A stretch of 62,095 nt of DNA, from assembly GCF_016613415.1 (NCBI RefSeq), contig NZ_JACWCT010000181.1, positions 1 to 62,095 of the forward strand. The letters are read 5' to 3'. The DNA comes from Methylobacterium ajmalii. GTDB taxonomy: Bacteria > Pseudomonadota > Alphaproteobacteria > Rhizobiales > Beijerinckiaceae. Positions 51,668 through 60,654 of the stretch are shown here, one piece after another. Position numbers and translations under genes: made by a program. Numbering within the stretch: the first letter of the stretch is position 1; each line of letters opens with the position of its first letter. The notes under the pieces are model-generated. The model searched no databases. It had not been told where the DNA came from and was given only the letters and a program-made list of their open reading frames with translations.

Positions 51668-53677
51668 ATGTCAGGAACAGGCAGCCAGGAAGCAGGCTCC
51701 GACATGTTGCCCGCGAGCGACGACACCGACCTGCGGTCATCGATCCGACGCGACCAGCTCGAATCGGTCCGGCGCAGCGTCCAGCCCGCCATGCTGGTGA
51801 ACGCGCTGCTCGGCGCCGCCAGCGCCCTGGTGGCCTGGCATGCCGGGAACGGGCAGGCCGGCCTCGCCTGGTTCGCGGTCTCGTCGGCCGTGAACCTGAT
51901 CCGCGTCGGCCTGTGCCGGGCGCCCTGCCAGGGCCTCGCGGCCGGCGAGGCGCCCGAGCAGGCCGAGGATGCGGCGCGCTCGGTCGACCGGCACCTGCGC
52001 CTCGCCACCCTGGCGGCCCTGCTGTCGGGCGTGGTCTGGTCCCTGGTGCCGCTCCTGTGCGCCGGCTACACCGCGCCCGAGACGCTGTTCTACCTCATCG
52101 TGACCTGCGGCATCACCTCGGGCGCGGTCGCGCACGGCACGGCCTTCGCGGCCATCCCCACGGGCTTCATCACGCCGCCGCTGCTGACCGCGGCGGGCTG
52201 CCTCGCCTGGGCCGGCGGCTTCGACCGTACCTGCCTCGCCTTCACGGTGCTGCTCTACCTCGCGGCGCTCCTGCGCAATGCGGCCGAGACCGAGCGCACC
52301 TTCCGCCGCACCAGCCGGCTCAAGAACGAGGCCACGGCGCTCGCGCGCTCGCGCCAGGAGGCCCATGCGGCCGCCTCGATCCTCGCCGAGGAGATGCGGC
52401 GGCGCGCCACCCACGACGTGCTCACCGGCCTCAACAACCGCGCCGGCTTCGCCCTGGCGGCGGAGGAGCGGATCCAGCGCCCCGGCCCGGCGCCGTGCCT
52501 GATGCTCCTCGACCTCGACGGCTTCAAGTCGGTCAACGACGTCTACGGCCATACCACCGGCGACCGGGTGCTGGTCGAGGTGGCCCGGCGCCTGCGCCGC
52601 AGCCTGCCGCCGGAGGCCCTGGCGGCCCGCTTCGGCGGCGACGAGTTCGCGGTCCTCTACGACCCGTCCGCCGCCCTGCCGCCCGCCGACCTCGCGGCGG
52701 CCCTGATCAAGGCGGCGGTCGAGCCCTTCGACGGGCTGGATGCCGGGCGGCTCGGCATCAGCGCCGGGCTGTGCCACGCCCACGGGCCCGACCTGACCCA
52801 GATGCTGACCTGCGCCGACGAGGCGCTGCACGCCGCCAAGGCCGCCGGGCGCAACCGCTTCCGGATCTTCGACGAGAGCCTGCGCGGCCGCATCGAGCTG
52901 CGCCGCGACTGCGAGCGAGACCTGTCGCACGCGCTCGCCGAGACCGGCGTCGCGGTCTGGTTCCAGCCGATCTTCGGCGAGGGCGGCCGCACCGTGGCGG
53001 GCCTCGAGGCCCTGGTGCGCTGGTACCACCCGGTCCACGGCTGGGTCCCGCCGGGCGAGATCGTCGCGGCCGCCGCCCGGGCGGGGCTGACCGAATCGCT
53101 CCTGCGCGTCATCCTGGAGCAGGTCTGCGGCGCGCTCCAGGCCCTGCGCGCCGGCGGGGTCCAGGGCGTGCGGGTGGCGATGAACGTGTCGCCGCGGGAG
53201 ATGGTGCAGGTCCCGGTCGACGAGATCGTGCTCGAGCGCCTGCGGGCGCTCGGCCTGCCGCCGGCGATGCTCGAGATCGAGATCACCGAGGAGACCGCCC
53301 TCGACATCGAGGCGGTGCAGGGCAAGCTCCTCGCCCTGTCGCGGGCCGGCATCGGCGTCGCGCTCGACGATTTCGGCATCGGCTACTCGTCGCTGGCCTC
53401 GCTGCGCCACCTGCGGGCCGGCCGGGTGAAGATCGACCGCAGCCTCGTCACCGGCCTGGCGGACTCCGACGACAAGCGCGGGCTGGTCCAGGCGGTGCTC
53501 GGCCTCGGCCGTGCCCTCGGCCTCGAGGTGGTGGCCGAGGGCATCGAGACCGCCGAGGACCTCGCGATGCTGCGGAGCCTCGGCTGCCCCTTCGTGCAGG
53601 GCTACCACCTGGGCCGCCCCGCCCCCCTGGACGAGGCGCTCCGCCATGTCCTGGCCTGCCGGCCGGACGCGGCCTGA
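51668..53677 (+). CDS. Membrane GGDEF-EAL cyclic-di-GMP protein
   Basis: 669 residues. Residues about 40-210 contain five to six membrane helices (an uncharacterised sensory module), then a GGDEF domain with intact FGGDEF near 322 and an EAL domain with GLEALVRW near 444, TEETALD, LDDFGIGYSS and EGIET. Both catalytic signatures are intact, so it could make and break c-di-GMP; most such dual proteins are net phosphodiesterases. ATG 51668 used; ATG 51704 is an alternative. It diverges from the glycine-zipper gene. The PilZ protein at 28.7 kb is a candidate effector. Confidence 0.92.
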   Translation: MSGTGSQEAGSDMLPASDDTDLRSSIRRDQLESVRRSVQPAMLVNALLGAASALVAWHAGNGQAGLAWFAVSSAVNLIRVGLCRAPCQGLAAGEAPEQAEDAARSVDRHLRLATLAALLSGVVWSLVPLLCAGYTAPETLFYLIVTCGITSGAVAHGTAFAAIPTGFITPPLLTAAGCLAWAGGFDRTCLAFTVLLYLAALLRNAAETERTFRRTSRLKNEATALARSRQEAHAAASILAEEMRRRATHDVLTGLNNRAGFALAAEERIQRPGPAPCLMLLDLDGFKSVNDVYGHTTGDRVLVEVARRLRRSLPPEALAARFGGDEFAVLYDPSAALPPADLAAALIKAAVEPFDGLDAGRLGISAGLCHAHGPDLTQMLTCADEALHAAKAAGRNRFRIFDESLRGRIELRRDCERDLSHALAETGVAVWFQPIFGEGGRTVAGLEALVRWYHPVHGWVPPGEIVAAAARAGLTESLLRVILEQVCGALQALRAGGVQGVRVAMNVSPREMVQVPVDEIVLERLRALGLPPAMLEIEITEETALDIEAVQGKLLALSRAGIGVALDDFGIGYSSLASLRHLRAGRVKIDRSLVTGLADSDDKRGLVQAVLGLGRALGLEVVAEGIETAEDLAMLRSLGCPFVQGYHLGRPAPLDEALRHVLACRPDAA

Positions 53678-53823
53678 CGCCCCTCGCCGCGGGGGATCCC
53701 GGAGGCAGGCACATGGATCCGGACGATCCGGCGTCTTCCGCGCTTCCCCGCCGCGGCCGATCGGCTTAGGTCTCTCCCCATGCTGCGCCCCGCCGAACGG
53801 GAGCCGGCCGGGAGGAGACACCC

Positions 53824-55029
53824 ATGCAGCCGATCCTCGATGCCTTCGACGCCCGCGCCATCCTGCCGGAGGACGGCTGTGCCGGGGCGCTCGCCGGCCG
53901 CGTCTGGCGGCCGGAGCTGAACGGCCCGAGCGTCGTCGCCGTGCGCGACGGCGCGTCGGGCGCGCCCGAGCTCGTCGACGTCACCCGCGCCTTCCCGACG
54001 GTCCGCGACCTGTGCGAGGCGGCCGATCCGGCGGGCGCCCTGCGGGCCGCCACGGGCGAGACGCTCGGCCCCCTCGACGCGGTGCTGGCCAACACCCCGC
54101 CGGACACCCGCGACCCGTCACGGCCGTGGCTCCTCGCCCCCATCGACCTCCAGGCGGTCAAGGCCGCCGGCGTGACCTTCGCGGTCTCGATGCTGGAGCG
54201 GGTGATCGAGGAGCGGGCGCGGGGCAACCCGGACGCCGCGGCGGCGATCCGCCTCGAGGTCGGGCGCCTCGTCGGCGACGACCTGCGGCGCCTGAAGCCC
54301 GGCTCGCCCGAGGCGATGGCGCTCAAGGCCGTGCTGGTGGCGCAGGGCGCCTGGAGCCAGTACCTCGAGGTCGGCATCGGCCCGGACGCCGAGATCTTCA
54401 CCAAGGCCCAGCCGCTCTCGGCGGTCGGCTGCGGCCAGGAGGCCGGCCTGCATCCGGGCTCGCAGTGGAACAACCCCGAGCCCGAGATCGCCCTGGTGGT
54501 CGCCTCCGACCAGCGCATCGTCGGGGCGAGCCTCGGCAACGACGTCAACCTGCGCGACTTCGAGGGCCGCTCGGCCCTGCTGCTCGGCAAGGCCAAGGAC
54601 AACGCCGCCTCCTGCGCGCTGGGGCCGTTCGTGCGCCTGTTCGACGATCGCTTCTCCCTCGACGACGTCCGCCGCACGGTGGTGAGCCTCGAGGTGATGG
54701 GCGCGGACGGCTTCCGGCTGTCGGGCACCTCGCCCCTCTCGGAGATCAGCCGCGACCCGGCCGACCTCGTCGAGGCGATGATGGGCGGGACCCACCAGTA
54801 CCCGGACGGCGCGGTGCTCTTCCTCGGCACGATGTTCGCCCCCGTGGAGGATCGCGGCGCGCCGGGCCAGGGCTTCACCCACCAGGTCGGCGACCGGGTG
54901 GTGATCCGCAGCCCCGGGCTCGGGGCGCTGGTCAACCGGATGCGCCATTGCCAGGATTGCGAGCCCTGGACCTTCGGGGCGGCGGCGCTGATGCGCAACC
55001 TCGCGGGCCGCGGGCTGCTCGGCGCCTGA
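53824..55029 (+). CDS. Fumarylacetoacetate hydrolase family protein
   Basis: 401 residues with GGAGGAGA before the ATG. The FAH C-terminal fold is visible from about 180: SQYLEVGIGPDAEIFTKAQPLSAVG, WNNPEPEIALVV (metal-binding Glu pair) and GNDVNLRDFEGRSALLLGKAKD (metal-binding Asp and catalytic Lys). Length and N-terminal domain fit the sugar-acid branch of the family (2-keto-3-deoxy acid dehydratase-like) better than true fumarylacetoacetase. It precedes the outer membrane porin-like gene by 152 bases; a joint role in sugar-acid use is possible but unproven. Confidence 0.85.
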   Translation: MQPILDAFDARAILPEDGCAGALAGRVWRPELNGPSVVAVRDGASGAPELVDVTRAFPTVRDLCEAADPAGALRAATGETLGPLDAVLANTPPDTRDPSRPWLLAPIDLQAVKAAGVTFAVSMLERVIEERARGNPDAAAAIRLEVGRLVGDDLRRLKPGSPEAMALKAVLVAQGAWSQYLEVGIGPDAEIFTKAQPLSAVGCGQEAGLHPGSQWNNPEPEIALVVASDQRIVGASLGNDVNLRDFEGRSALLLGKAKDNAASCALGPFVRLFDDRFSLDDVRRTVVSLEVMGADGFRLSGTSPLSEISRDPADLVEAMMGGTHQYPDGAVLFLGTMFAPVEDRGAPGQGFTHQVGDRVVIRSPGLGALVNRMRHCQDCEPWTFGAAALMRNLAGRGLLGA

Positions 55030-55071
55030 CGACGCTCTCGGCGTAGGGTAACCGGCCTAGGGCGCCGGACC

Positions 55072-55087
55072 GTGACAATACCGTCAC
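55072..55087. promoter_or_regulatory. Inverted repeat GTGAC-N6-GTCAC upstream of the porin gene
   Basis: GTGAC (55072-55076) and GTCAC (55083-55087), spacer six. It looks CRP/FNR-superfamily-like but its half-sites are two bases further apart than in CRP sites. Possible activator site 95-110 bases before the porin ATG. Confidence 0.3.
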
Positions 55088-55135
55088 GGAAACCGTAGAG
55101 GCCTTTCCCGGACGAGCGTGGCCGGTTGCCAGGAA

Positions 55136-55151
55136 TATAGCAATTGCTATA
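55136..55151. promoter_or_regulatory. Perfect 16-bp palindromic operator candidate
   Basis: TATAGCAATTGCTATA is an exact palindrome, 30 bases before the ATG of the double-barrel outer membrane protein. Twelve of 16 bases are A or T in a genome of about 70% GC, so chance is unlikely. Position suits a repressor operator or an activator site overlapping the promoter. Confidence 0.6.
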
Positions 55152-55181
55152 CCCGGCACCGGAACGGCAGGGGAAGCGGCG

Positions 55182-57278
55182 ATGCGGCGTGCGGGCGGAG
55201 CGGGACTCGGTGTGGCGCTCGGCCTGTGGGCCGGGCTGGCGCAGGCCGCCGACCTGCGCCCTCCCGCGCCCGCGCCCGCGGAGGGGCCGACCTACACCGA
55301 CTGGTCGGGCCCCTATCTCGGCGTCGAGGGCAGCGCCGGCGCCTCGTTCGGCAATTACCGCTTCGGGCCGAGCACGGTCGGCGGCCGGGCGATCCCGGCC
55401 TTCCAGAGCGGCGACTCGACGCGGCGCTCGGATGCGGGCCGCACCGCCACCACGGCGGTCGGCGGCCTGTTCGGCGGCTACAACTGGCAGACGGGTCCCT
55501 ACCTCTACGGGATCGAGGCCGACCTCTACGGCGCCAACCTCAAGCGCCCGGTCCCCTCGACGGCTTTGGGCTTCGGCTACGAGGACGTCGATCCGGCCTT
55601 CAGCGTGATCCGCGCCAAGACCGATCTCTATGGCGCACTGCGCGCCCGCCTCGGCTACGCGTTCGAGAGCTACCTCGTCTACGCAACCTTCGGGCTTGCG
55701 GGCGCCGACGCGCGGGTGCTGGCGACCTACCCGGACGCCGCCGCGGGCACGACGGCGACGGCGCGCAAGGACCTGTCCTTCCTCGGCTTCACCCTGGGGG
55801 CCGGCGTGCAATACGCCATCACCCCCAACCTCGCGCTCGGCCTCGACTACCGCTACATCGACCTCGGTCGGTCCGGCCGCTTCGACCTCGGCGCGGTGCC
55901 GGGGCTCGGCCCCGTCGCCACCCAGGCCGCGTTCTCGTCGCACCAGATGATGGCGCGGCTCTCCTGGTATCCCTACGGCCTCAGGCGGCCGGCGGAGGTG
56001 GCCGAGGACGCGCCGGCCAGCCGCGACACCGGCCGCTATTCCTTCCACGGCCAGACCACCTTCGTGATGCAAGGGGTACCGGGCTTCCGCGCGCCCTATC
56101 GCGGCGAGAACAGCCTGGTGCCGAACCAGGTCCAGTCCACCACCACCGCGACCCTGTTCCTCGGCGTGAAGCTGACCGACAGCACCGAGCTCTACTACAA
56201 CCCGGAATTCTCGCAGGGCTTCGGCCTGTCGAGGACGCTCGGCGTCGCCGGCTTCGTCAACGGCGAGGCCCAGAAGGCCGGCGCGCCGTTCCCGAAGCTG
56301 CGCTCGAACCGCTATTTCATCCGCCAGACCTTCGGGCTGGGCGGCGCCACCGAGGACGTGCCGGACGGCGTCAACCAGGTGGCGATGACCCGCGACGTCG
56401 AGCGGATCTCGGTGGTGGCCGGCAAGTTCGCGCTGGGCGACTTCTTCGACGGCAACGTCTACGCCCACGACCCGCGGGTCGACTTCATGAACTGGTCGAT
56501 CTGGGGCTCCTCGGCCTGGGACTTCCCGGCGAACCTCCCCGGCTTCACGCAAGGCGTGATGGTCGAGTACAACCGGCCGGAATTCGCGATCCGGGCCGCC
56601 TACACCCAGGTACCCAAGCAGCCCTCGAACGACGTGCTCGACCCGCGGGTCTTCGAGCGCGCCGGCACCAACATCGAGTTCGAGGAGCGCCACGTCCTGC
56701 CGGGCCTCGACCAGCCGGGCAAGCTGCGCATCGGCCTGTTCAGCAACGTCGGCAATACCGCCAACTATCGCCAGGTCGTCGACCTGACTCAGGGAGGCGT
56801 CTACGACGACATCAACGACGCGGCCGCCGCGACCCGCCGGCCCCGGCGCAAGACCGGCGCCTACATCAACCTCGAGCAGGCGCTCACCCCGGATCTCGGC
56901 CTGTTCGCCCGGGCGAGCGTCTCGGACGGGCGCAACGAGAGCCTGTCCTTCACCGACGTCGACCGCTCGGTCTCGGGCGGCCTGTCCCTGAAGGGCACCG
57001 CCTGGGAGCGGCCGAGCGACACGGTCGGGATCGGCGGGGCGATCAACGGCCTGTCGCCGTCGCACCGGGCCTACTTCGCCAACGGCGGCCTCGGCCTGCT
57101 GATCGGCGACGGACGCCTGACCTACGGCACCGAGCGCGCCTTCGAGACCTACTACGCGCTGAGCCTGACCAAGGCCGTGACGGTGTCGTTCAACTACCAG
57201 CTGGTGGTGAACCCCGCCTACAACCGCGACCGCGGCCCGGCGAACTTCTTCGGCACCCGGCTGCACGCCGACTTCTGA
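55182..57278 (+). CDS. Two-barrel outer membrane protein: Omp25-like domain fused to OprB-like carbohydrate porin
   Basis: 698 residues. A signal peptide ends at AQA (about 22). Residues 30-270 resemble Omp25/Omp31-like eight-stranded barrels (WSGPYLGVEGSAGASFG, AVGGLFGGYNWQTGPYLYGIEADL, LALGLDYRYIDLG, ending ARLSWYPYG). A short acidic linker follows, and residues about 285-698 look like OprB-type carbohydrate-selective porins (FHGQTTFVMQGVPGFRAPYRGENSL, EFSQGFGLSRTLGVAGFVNGE, and a C-terminal FGTRLHADF ending in Phe). Each part is near the usual length of a whole protein, so this is a fusion. It would sit in the outer membrane. Expression may be controlled through the upstream palindrome. 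Confidence 0.85.
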   Translation: MRRAGGAGLGVALGLWAGLAQAADLRPPAPAPAEGPTYTDWSGPYLGVEGSAGASFGNYRFGPSTVGGRAIPAFQSGDSTRRSDAGRTATTAVGGLFGGYNWQTGPYLYGIEADLYGANLKRPVPSTALGFGYEDVDPAFSVIRAKTDLYGALRARLGYAFESYLVYATFGLAGADARVLATYPDAAAGTTATARKDLSFLGFTLGAGVQYAITPNLALGLDYRYIDLGRSGRFDLGAVPGLGPVATQAAFSSHQMMARLSWYPYGLRRPAEVAEDAPASRDTGRYSFHGQTTFVMQGVPGFRAPYRGENSLVPNQVQSTTTATLFLGVKLTDSTELYYNPEFSQGFGLSRTLGVAGFVNGEAQKAGAPFPKLRSNRYFIRQTFGLGGATEDVPDGVNQVAMTRDVERISVVAGKFALGDFFDGNVYAHDPRVDFMNWSIWGSSAWDFPANLPGFTQGVMVEYNRPEFAIRAAYTQVPKQPSNDVLDPRVFERAGTNIEFEERHVLPGLDQPGKLRIGLFSNVGNTANYRQVVDLTQGGVYDDINDAAAATRRPRRKTGAYINLEQALTPDLGLFARASVSDGRNESLSFTDVDRSVSGGLSLKGTAWERPSDTVGIGGAINGLSPSHRAYFANGGLGLLIGDGRLTYGTERAFETYYALSLTKAVTVSFNYQLVVNPAYNRDRGPANFFGTRLHADF

Positions 57279-57327
57279 CCGCCGCGAGATACGCCGGCCG
57301 CGATGGCAGGCACGCCTCGACGGTATG

Positions 57328-57350
57328 ACACGGACGGTGGCGGACCGTGT
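57328..57350. promoter_or_regulatory. Inverted repeat ACACGG-N11-CCGTGT upstream of the acyl-CoA dehydrogenase
   Basis: ACACGG (57328-57333) pairs with CCGTGT (57345-57350). Located 68 bases before the ATG of the dehydrogenase. It could be an operator (such genes often have TetR-type control) but is short. Confidence 0.25.
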
Positions 57351-57417
57351 AAACCTGTCGCGAACGACCGGCGCCCCGGATCCCCACCCGGCGGCCCGGC
57401 AGGCAGGAGACGCCCGA

Positions 57418-58581
57418 ATGACCGAGACCGACGCGCTGCGCCATCCGGAGATCCGCGAGGAGGTCGCCAAGCTCTGCGCGCGCTTTCCCGACGAGTACTG
57501 GCGCCGCCTCGACACCGAGCGCGCCTACCCGACGGACTTCGTGAACGCGCTGACCGAGTCCGGCTACCTCTCGGTGCTGATCCCCGAGGAATACGGCGGC
57601 TCGGGCCTGCCGCTCTCGGCGGCGGCCGCGATCCTCGAGGAGGTGCAGCGCTCCGGCTGCAACGGCGCGGCCTGCCACGCCCAGATGTACACGATGGGCA
57701 CCGTGCTGCGGCACGGCACCCAGGCCCAGAAGGAGCGCTACCTGCCGGAGATCGCCGCCGGCCGCCTGCGGCTCCAGGCCTTCGGCGTCACCGAGCCGAC
57801 GAGCGGCACCGACACCACCGCGCTCCGCACCACGGCGCGGCGCGAGGGCGACAAGTTCATCGTCAACGGCCAGAAGATCTGGACCAGCCGGGCCGAGCAT
57901 TCCGACCTGATGCTTCTGCTCGCCCGCACCACGCCCCGCGACCAGGTGGCGAAGAAGACCGACGGCCTCTCGACCTTCATCGTCGACATGCGCACCGTGC
58001 TCGGCCGCGGCCTGACCATCCGGCCGATCCGCACGATGATGAACCACAATTCCTGCGAGGTGTTCTTCGACAACATGGAGGTGCCGGCCGAGAACCTGGT
58101 CGGCGAGGAGGGCAAGGGCTTTCGCTACATCCTGTCGGGCATGAACGCCGAGCGGCTGCTGATCGCCGCCGAGTGCGTCGGCGACGCCAAGTGGTTCATC
58201 GCCAAGGCCTCGGCTTACGCCCGCGAGCGCCAGGTGTTCGGCCGGCCGATCGGCCAGAACCAGGGCATCCAGTTCCCGATCGCCAAGGCCTACGCCAACA
58301 TGCGGGCCGCCGAGCTGATGGTGCGGGAGGGCTTGGCGCTCTACGAGGCCGGAGCCAATCCGGGGGCGGAGGCCAACATGGCCAAGATGCTCGCCGCCGA
58401 CGCCTCGTTCGAGGCGGCCAACGCCTGCATCCAGACCTTCGGGGGCTTCGGCTTCGCCGAAGAGTACGACGTCGAGCGCAAGTTCCGCGAGACCCGGCTC
58501 TACCAAGTGGCGCCGATCTCGACGAACCTGATCCTGTCCTACATCGCCGAGCACGTGCTGGGCATGCCGCGCTCCTACTGA
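57418..58581 (+). CDS. Acyl-CoA dehydrogenase
   Basis: 387 residues from ATG 57418 with AGGAG upstream. ACAD blocks: LIPEEYGGSGLPLSAAAAILEEVQRSG, LQAFGVTEPTSGTDTTALRTTARREGD, NGQKIWTSRAEHSDLMLLLART, and ERQVFGRPIGQNQGIQFPIAKAYANM with TFGGFGFAEEYDVERKFRE. FAD- and CoA-binding motifs are intact. Where most family members have YEG(T/S) holding the catalytic Glu, this one reads LYQVAPIS, so the base may be elsewhere, as in isovaleryl-type or citronellyl-type relatives. Substrate unknown. Confidence 0.92.
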   Translation: MTETDALRHPEIREEVAKLCARFPDEYWRRLDTERAYPTDFVNALTESGYLSVLIPEEYGGSGLPLSAAAAILEEVQRSGCNGAACHAQMYTMGTVLRHGTQAQKERYLPEIAAGRLRLQAFGVTEPTSGTDTTALRTTARREGDKFIVNGQKIWTSRAEHSDLMLLLARTTPRDQVAKKTDGLSTFIVDMRTVLGRGLTIRPIRTMMNHNSCEVFFDNMEVPAENLVGEEGKGFRYILSGMNAERLLIAAECVGDAKWFIAKASAYARERQVFGRPIGQNQGIQFPIAKAYANMRAAELMVREGLALYEAGANPGAEANMAKMLAADASFEAANACIQTFGGFGFAEEYDVERKFRETRLYQVAPISTNLILSYIAEHVLGMPRSY

Positions 58582-58590
58582 CGCGATTTT

Positions 58591-58606
58591 CGGAGGATGC
58601 CCTCCG
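58591..58606 (+). terminator. Short hairpin after the acyl-CoA dehydrogenase gene
   Basis: CGGAGG-ATGC-CCTCCG (58591-58606), ten bases after the stop; preceded by TTTT but not followed by a T-run. Possible weak terminator. Confidence 0.35.
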
Positions 58607-58733
58607 GAATCCGTGCCACAAGCCGGCGCGGCGCCCGAGCAAAGCCGATGTCTGCCTCGCGACGCGATCAGCCAGAGATCGCAAGACGGCGAACGCCGCC
58701 CTCGGGGTCCCGGGGGCGGCCACGGAATCCCCC

Positions 58734-59435
58734 ATGACCTTCCCTTCCGGCCCGCTGCTGTTCCTGCCCGGGCTCCTCAACGACGCCGTCCTGTGGCGCG
58801 GCCCGATCGCCGCCCTGGCCGACCGCAGCGCGGCCGCGGTGGCGGACCTGACCCTCGACGACAGCGTCGCCGCGATGGCCCGCCGGGCGCTCGCCGCGGC
58901 GCCGCCGCGCTTCGGTCTCGTCGCCCTGTCGATGGGCGGCTACGTCGCCTTCGAGATCCTGCGCCAGGCGCCCGAGCGGGTGACGCGGCTCGCCCTGTTC
59001 GACACCGGCGCCGCGCCGGAGGACGCGGCGCACGCGGCGCTGCGGCGCCAGGGCATGGAGCAGATCAAGGTCGGGCGCTTCGCCGGCGTGACGACCCGCC
59101 TGCTGCCGAAGCTCGTCCACGCCTCGCACGTCGCCGGCCCGGTCGGCGACGCCGTGAAGGCGATGGCCGAGCGGGTCGGGGGTGAAGCCTTCCTGCGCCA
59201 GCAGCGGGCGATCCTCGCCCGGCCGGACAGCCGGCCGACCCTCGCGACGATCCGGGTACCGACCCTGGTGGCGGTGGGCGCCGACGACGTGCTGACGCCC
59301 CCGGCCCTGGCGCAGGAGATCCATGCCGGCATCGCCGGCTCGCACCTGCACGTCCTGAGCGAGTGCGGCCACCTCCCGCCGCTGGAGCGGCCGGAGGGGA
59401 CCGCCGCGCTGCTGCGCGAGTGGCTCGACGCCTGA
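58734..59435 (+). CDS. Alpha/beta hydrolase
   Basis: 233 residues. Oxyanion region LFLPGLLNDAVLWRGP, nucleophile elbow ALSMGGY with S66, catalytic Asp in VAVGADDVLTPP and His in SECGHLPPLERPE. It is a compact member resembling esterases or BioH/MhpC-like hydrolases; substrate cannot be told. Follows the acyl-CoA dehydrogenase after 152 bases on the same strand and converges with the GST gene (four-base gap). Confidence 0.88.
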   Translation: MTFPSGPLLFLPGLLNDAVLWRGPIAALADRSAAAVADLTLDDSVAAMARRALAAAPPRFGLVALSMGGYVAFEILRQAPERVTRLALFDTGAAPEDAAHAALRRQGMEQIKVGRFAGVTTRLLPKLVHASHVAGPVGDAVKAMAERVGGEAFLRQQRAILARPDSRPTLATIRVPTLVAVGADDVLTPPALAQEIHAGIAGSHLHVLSECGHLPPLERPEGTAALLREWLDA

Positions 59436-59439
59436 CGCC

Positions 59440-60081
59440 TCAGGTCAGCATCGGGGCAAAGCCGGGATCGCCCCTTTCCATGGCGCGGCGATAGGCGGGG
59501 CGGGCCCCGATGCGCTGCAGGTAGGCGCGGATCGCCGGATAGGGCGCGAGATCGACCGGCTGGAACAGCCGCATCGTGGTGAGCGAAAAAACGCTCATGA
59601 TGTCGGCCGTCGTGAACTCCTGGCCGGCGAGGTACGGCACCTCGGCGAGCCGCGCCTCGACCAGCGCCATCACCCGGTCGAGGCGGCCCTGCACCGCCGC
59701 CTGGACCGGATGGTCGGGGGGAAGCCCGACGCGGCCGACCATCATCGTCCGGCCGAGGACCGGCTGGAGATTGCCGTTGGCGAAGTGGAACCAGTACAGG
59801 AAGGCGGCATAGTCCGGGTGCTCCGGCCCGAGCCGCAGCCGGCCGCCGCCGTGCCTGACCGCGATGTACTCGACGATCGCGGCGGATTCGGCGAGCACCA
59901 GCCCATCCTCCTCGATCACCGGCGCCGCGCCGAGCGGATGCAGCGCCCGCAGGTCCGGCGGCGCCAGGATGGTGACCGGGTCGCGGTCGTAGCGGACGAG
60001 GGTGTAGGGAACGCCCAGTTCCTCGCACAGCCAGAGGATGCGCTCGGATTGCGAGCGACCGAGGTGGTGGATCGTCAGCAT
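59440..60081 (-). CDS. Glutathione S-transferase family protein
   Basis: 213 residues from ATG 60081 with GGAGG upstream. Thioredoxin-like N-domain: LTIHHLGRSQSERILWLCEELGVPYTLVRYDR with active-site Ser in GRSQSERIL, LGAAPVIEEDGLVLAESAAIVEYI giving the cis-Pro and ES pair; the C-domain contains FTTADIMSVFSL. It groups with bacterial theta/beta-like GSTs. Substrate unknown. Confidence 0.9.
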   Translation of the reverse strand: MLTIHHLGRSQSERILWLCEELGVPYTLVRYDRDPVTILAPPDLRALHPLGAAPVIEEDGLVLAESAAIVEYIAVRHGGGRLRLGPEHPDYAAFLYWFHFANGNLQPVLGRTMMVGRVGLPPDHPVQAAVQGRLDRVMALVEARLAEVPYLAGQEFTTADIMSVFSLTTMRLFQPVDLAPYPAIRAYLQRIGARPAYRRAMERGDPGFAPMLT

Positions 60082-60112
60082 CACGCGGCCTCCGTTCACA
60101 CGCGACCGTGAA

Positions 60113-60406
60113 TCACCGATTCCCCGCGGCCGGCCCGCCCGCCGTACCGCCGCTGCCGGGCGGTCCCGCGGTCGGGCTGCCGCCGATCCAGACACCCGGG
60201 TTGGTGCCGGGCACCGACGTGCTGCTCGGGTTGCCGGGAAGATTCCGGGTCGGGCGCGAGGCCGGCGGCTTCGTGCCGGTGCCGGGGCCCGGCGCGCCGA
60301 CCGCGTCGCTCGGCGGCGGCACCCGGGCGGTCTGGGCCGCGGCGGGACCCGCGAGGCCGAGAGCGAGGCCGAGGATGGTGGCGAGCGCGCGGGCGGTTCT
60401 GGTCAT
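60113..60406 (-). CDS. Small secreted Pro/Gly/Thr-rich protein, unknown
   Basis: 97 residues: signal peptide ARALATILGLALGLAGPAAAQ, cleaved near residue 25, then a low-complexity Pro/Gly/Ser/Thr tail (PGPGTGTKPPASRPTRN, PGSGGTAGGPAAG). No fold expected. The signal peptide and agreement with local codon use support a real exported protein. Lies between GST and chemoreceptor genes. Confidence 0.6.
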   Translation of the reverse strand: MTRTARALATILGLALGLAGPAAAQTARVPPPSDAVGAPGPGTGTKPPASRPTRNLPGNPSSTSVPGTNPGVWIGGSPTAGPPGSGGTAGGPAAGNR

Positions 60407-60654
60407 CGGCCTGTCCGTTGGGAAGCGTCGCGACCTCAACACCGGGGCGGCCTTCCGGTTTCGCGGCGCGGATGCACGGCAGGCGGGGCCGTGGCTCGTG
60501 GCCCGGATCCCGTCGCCTCGGGCACCGAAGCCAGAGAGGTTGGCCCGCAAGGCGCCCGTACCGGACATAATTCCTAAATTACCTAAAGATCCGGATGATT
60601 AAACAAATATTTATGCCTCTTCGACAATCTATCGACGACCAACCGAGCGGTACC

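Noticed and set aside
53766..57515. 1,249-codon minus-strand open frame
   Set aside because: Antisense to the FAH-family and porin genes, both with clear motifs and ribosome binding sites.
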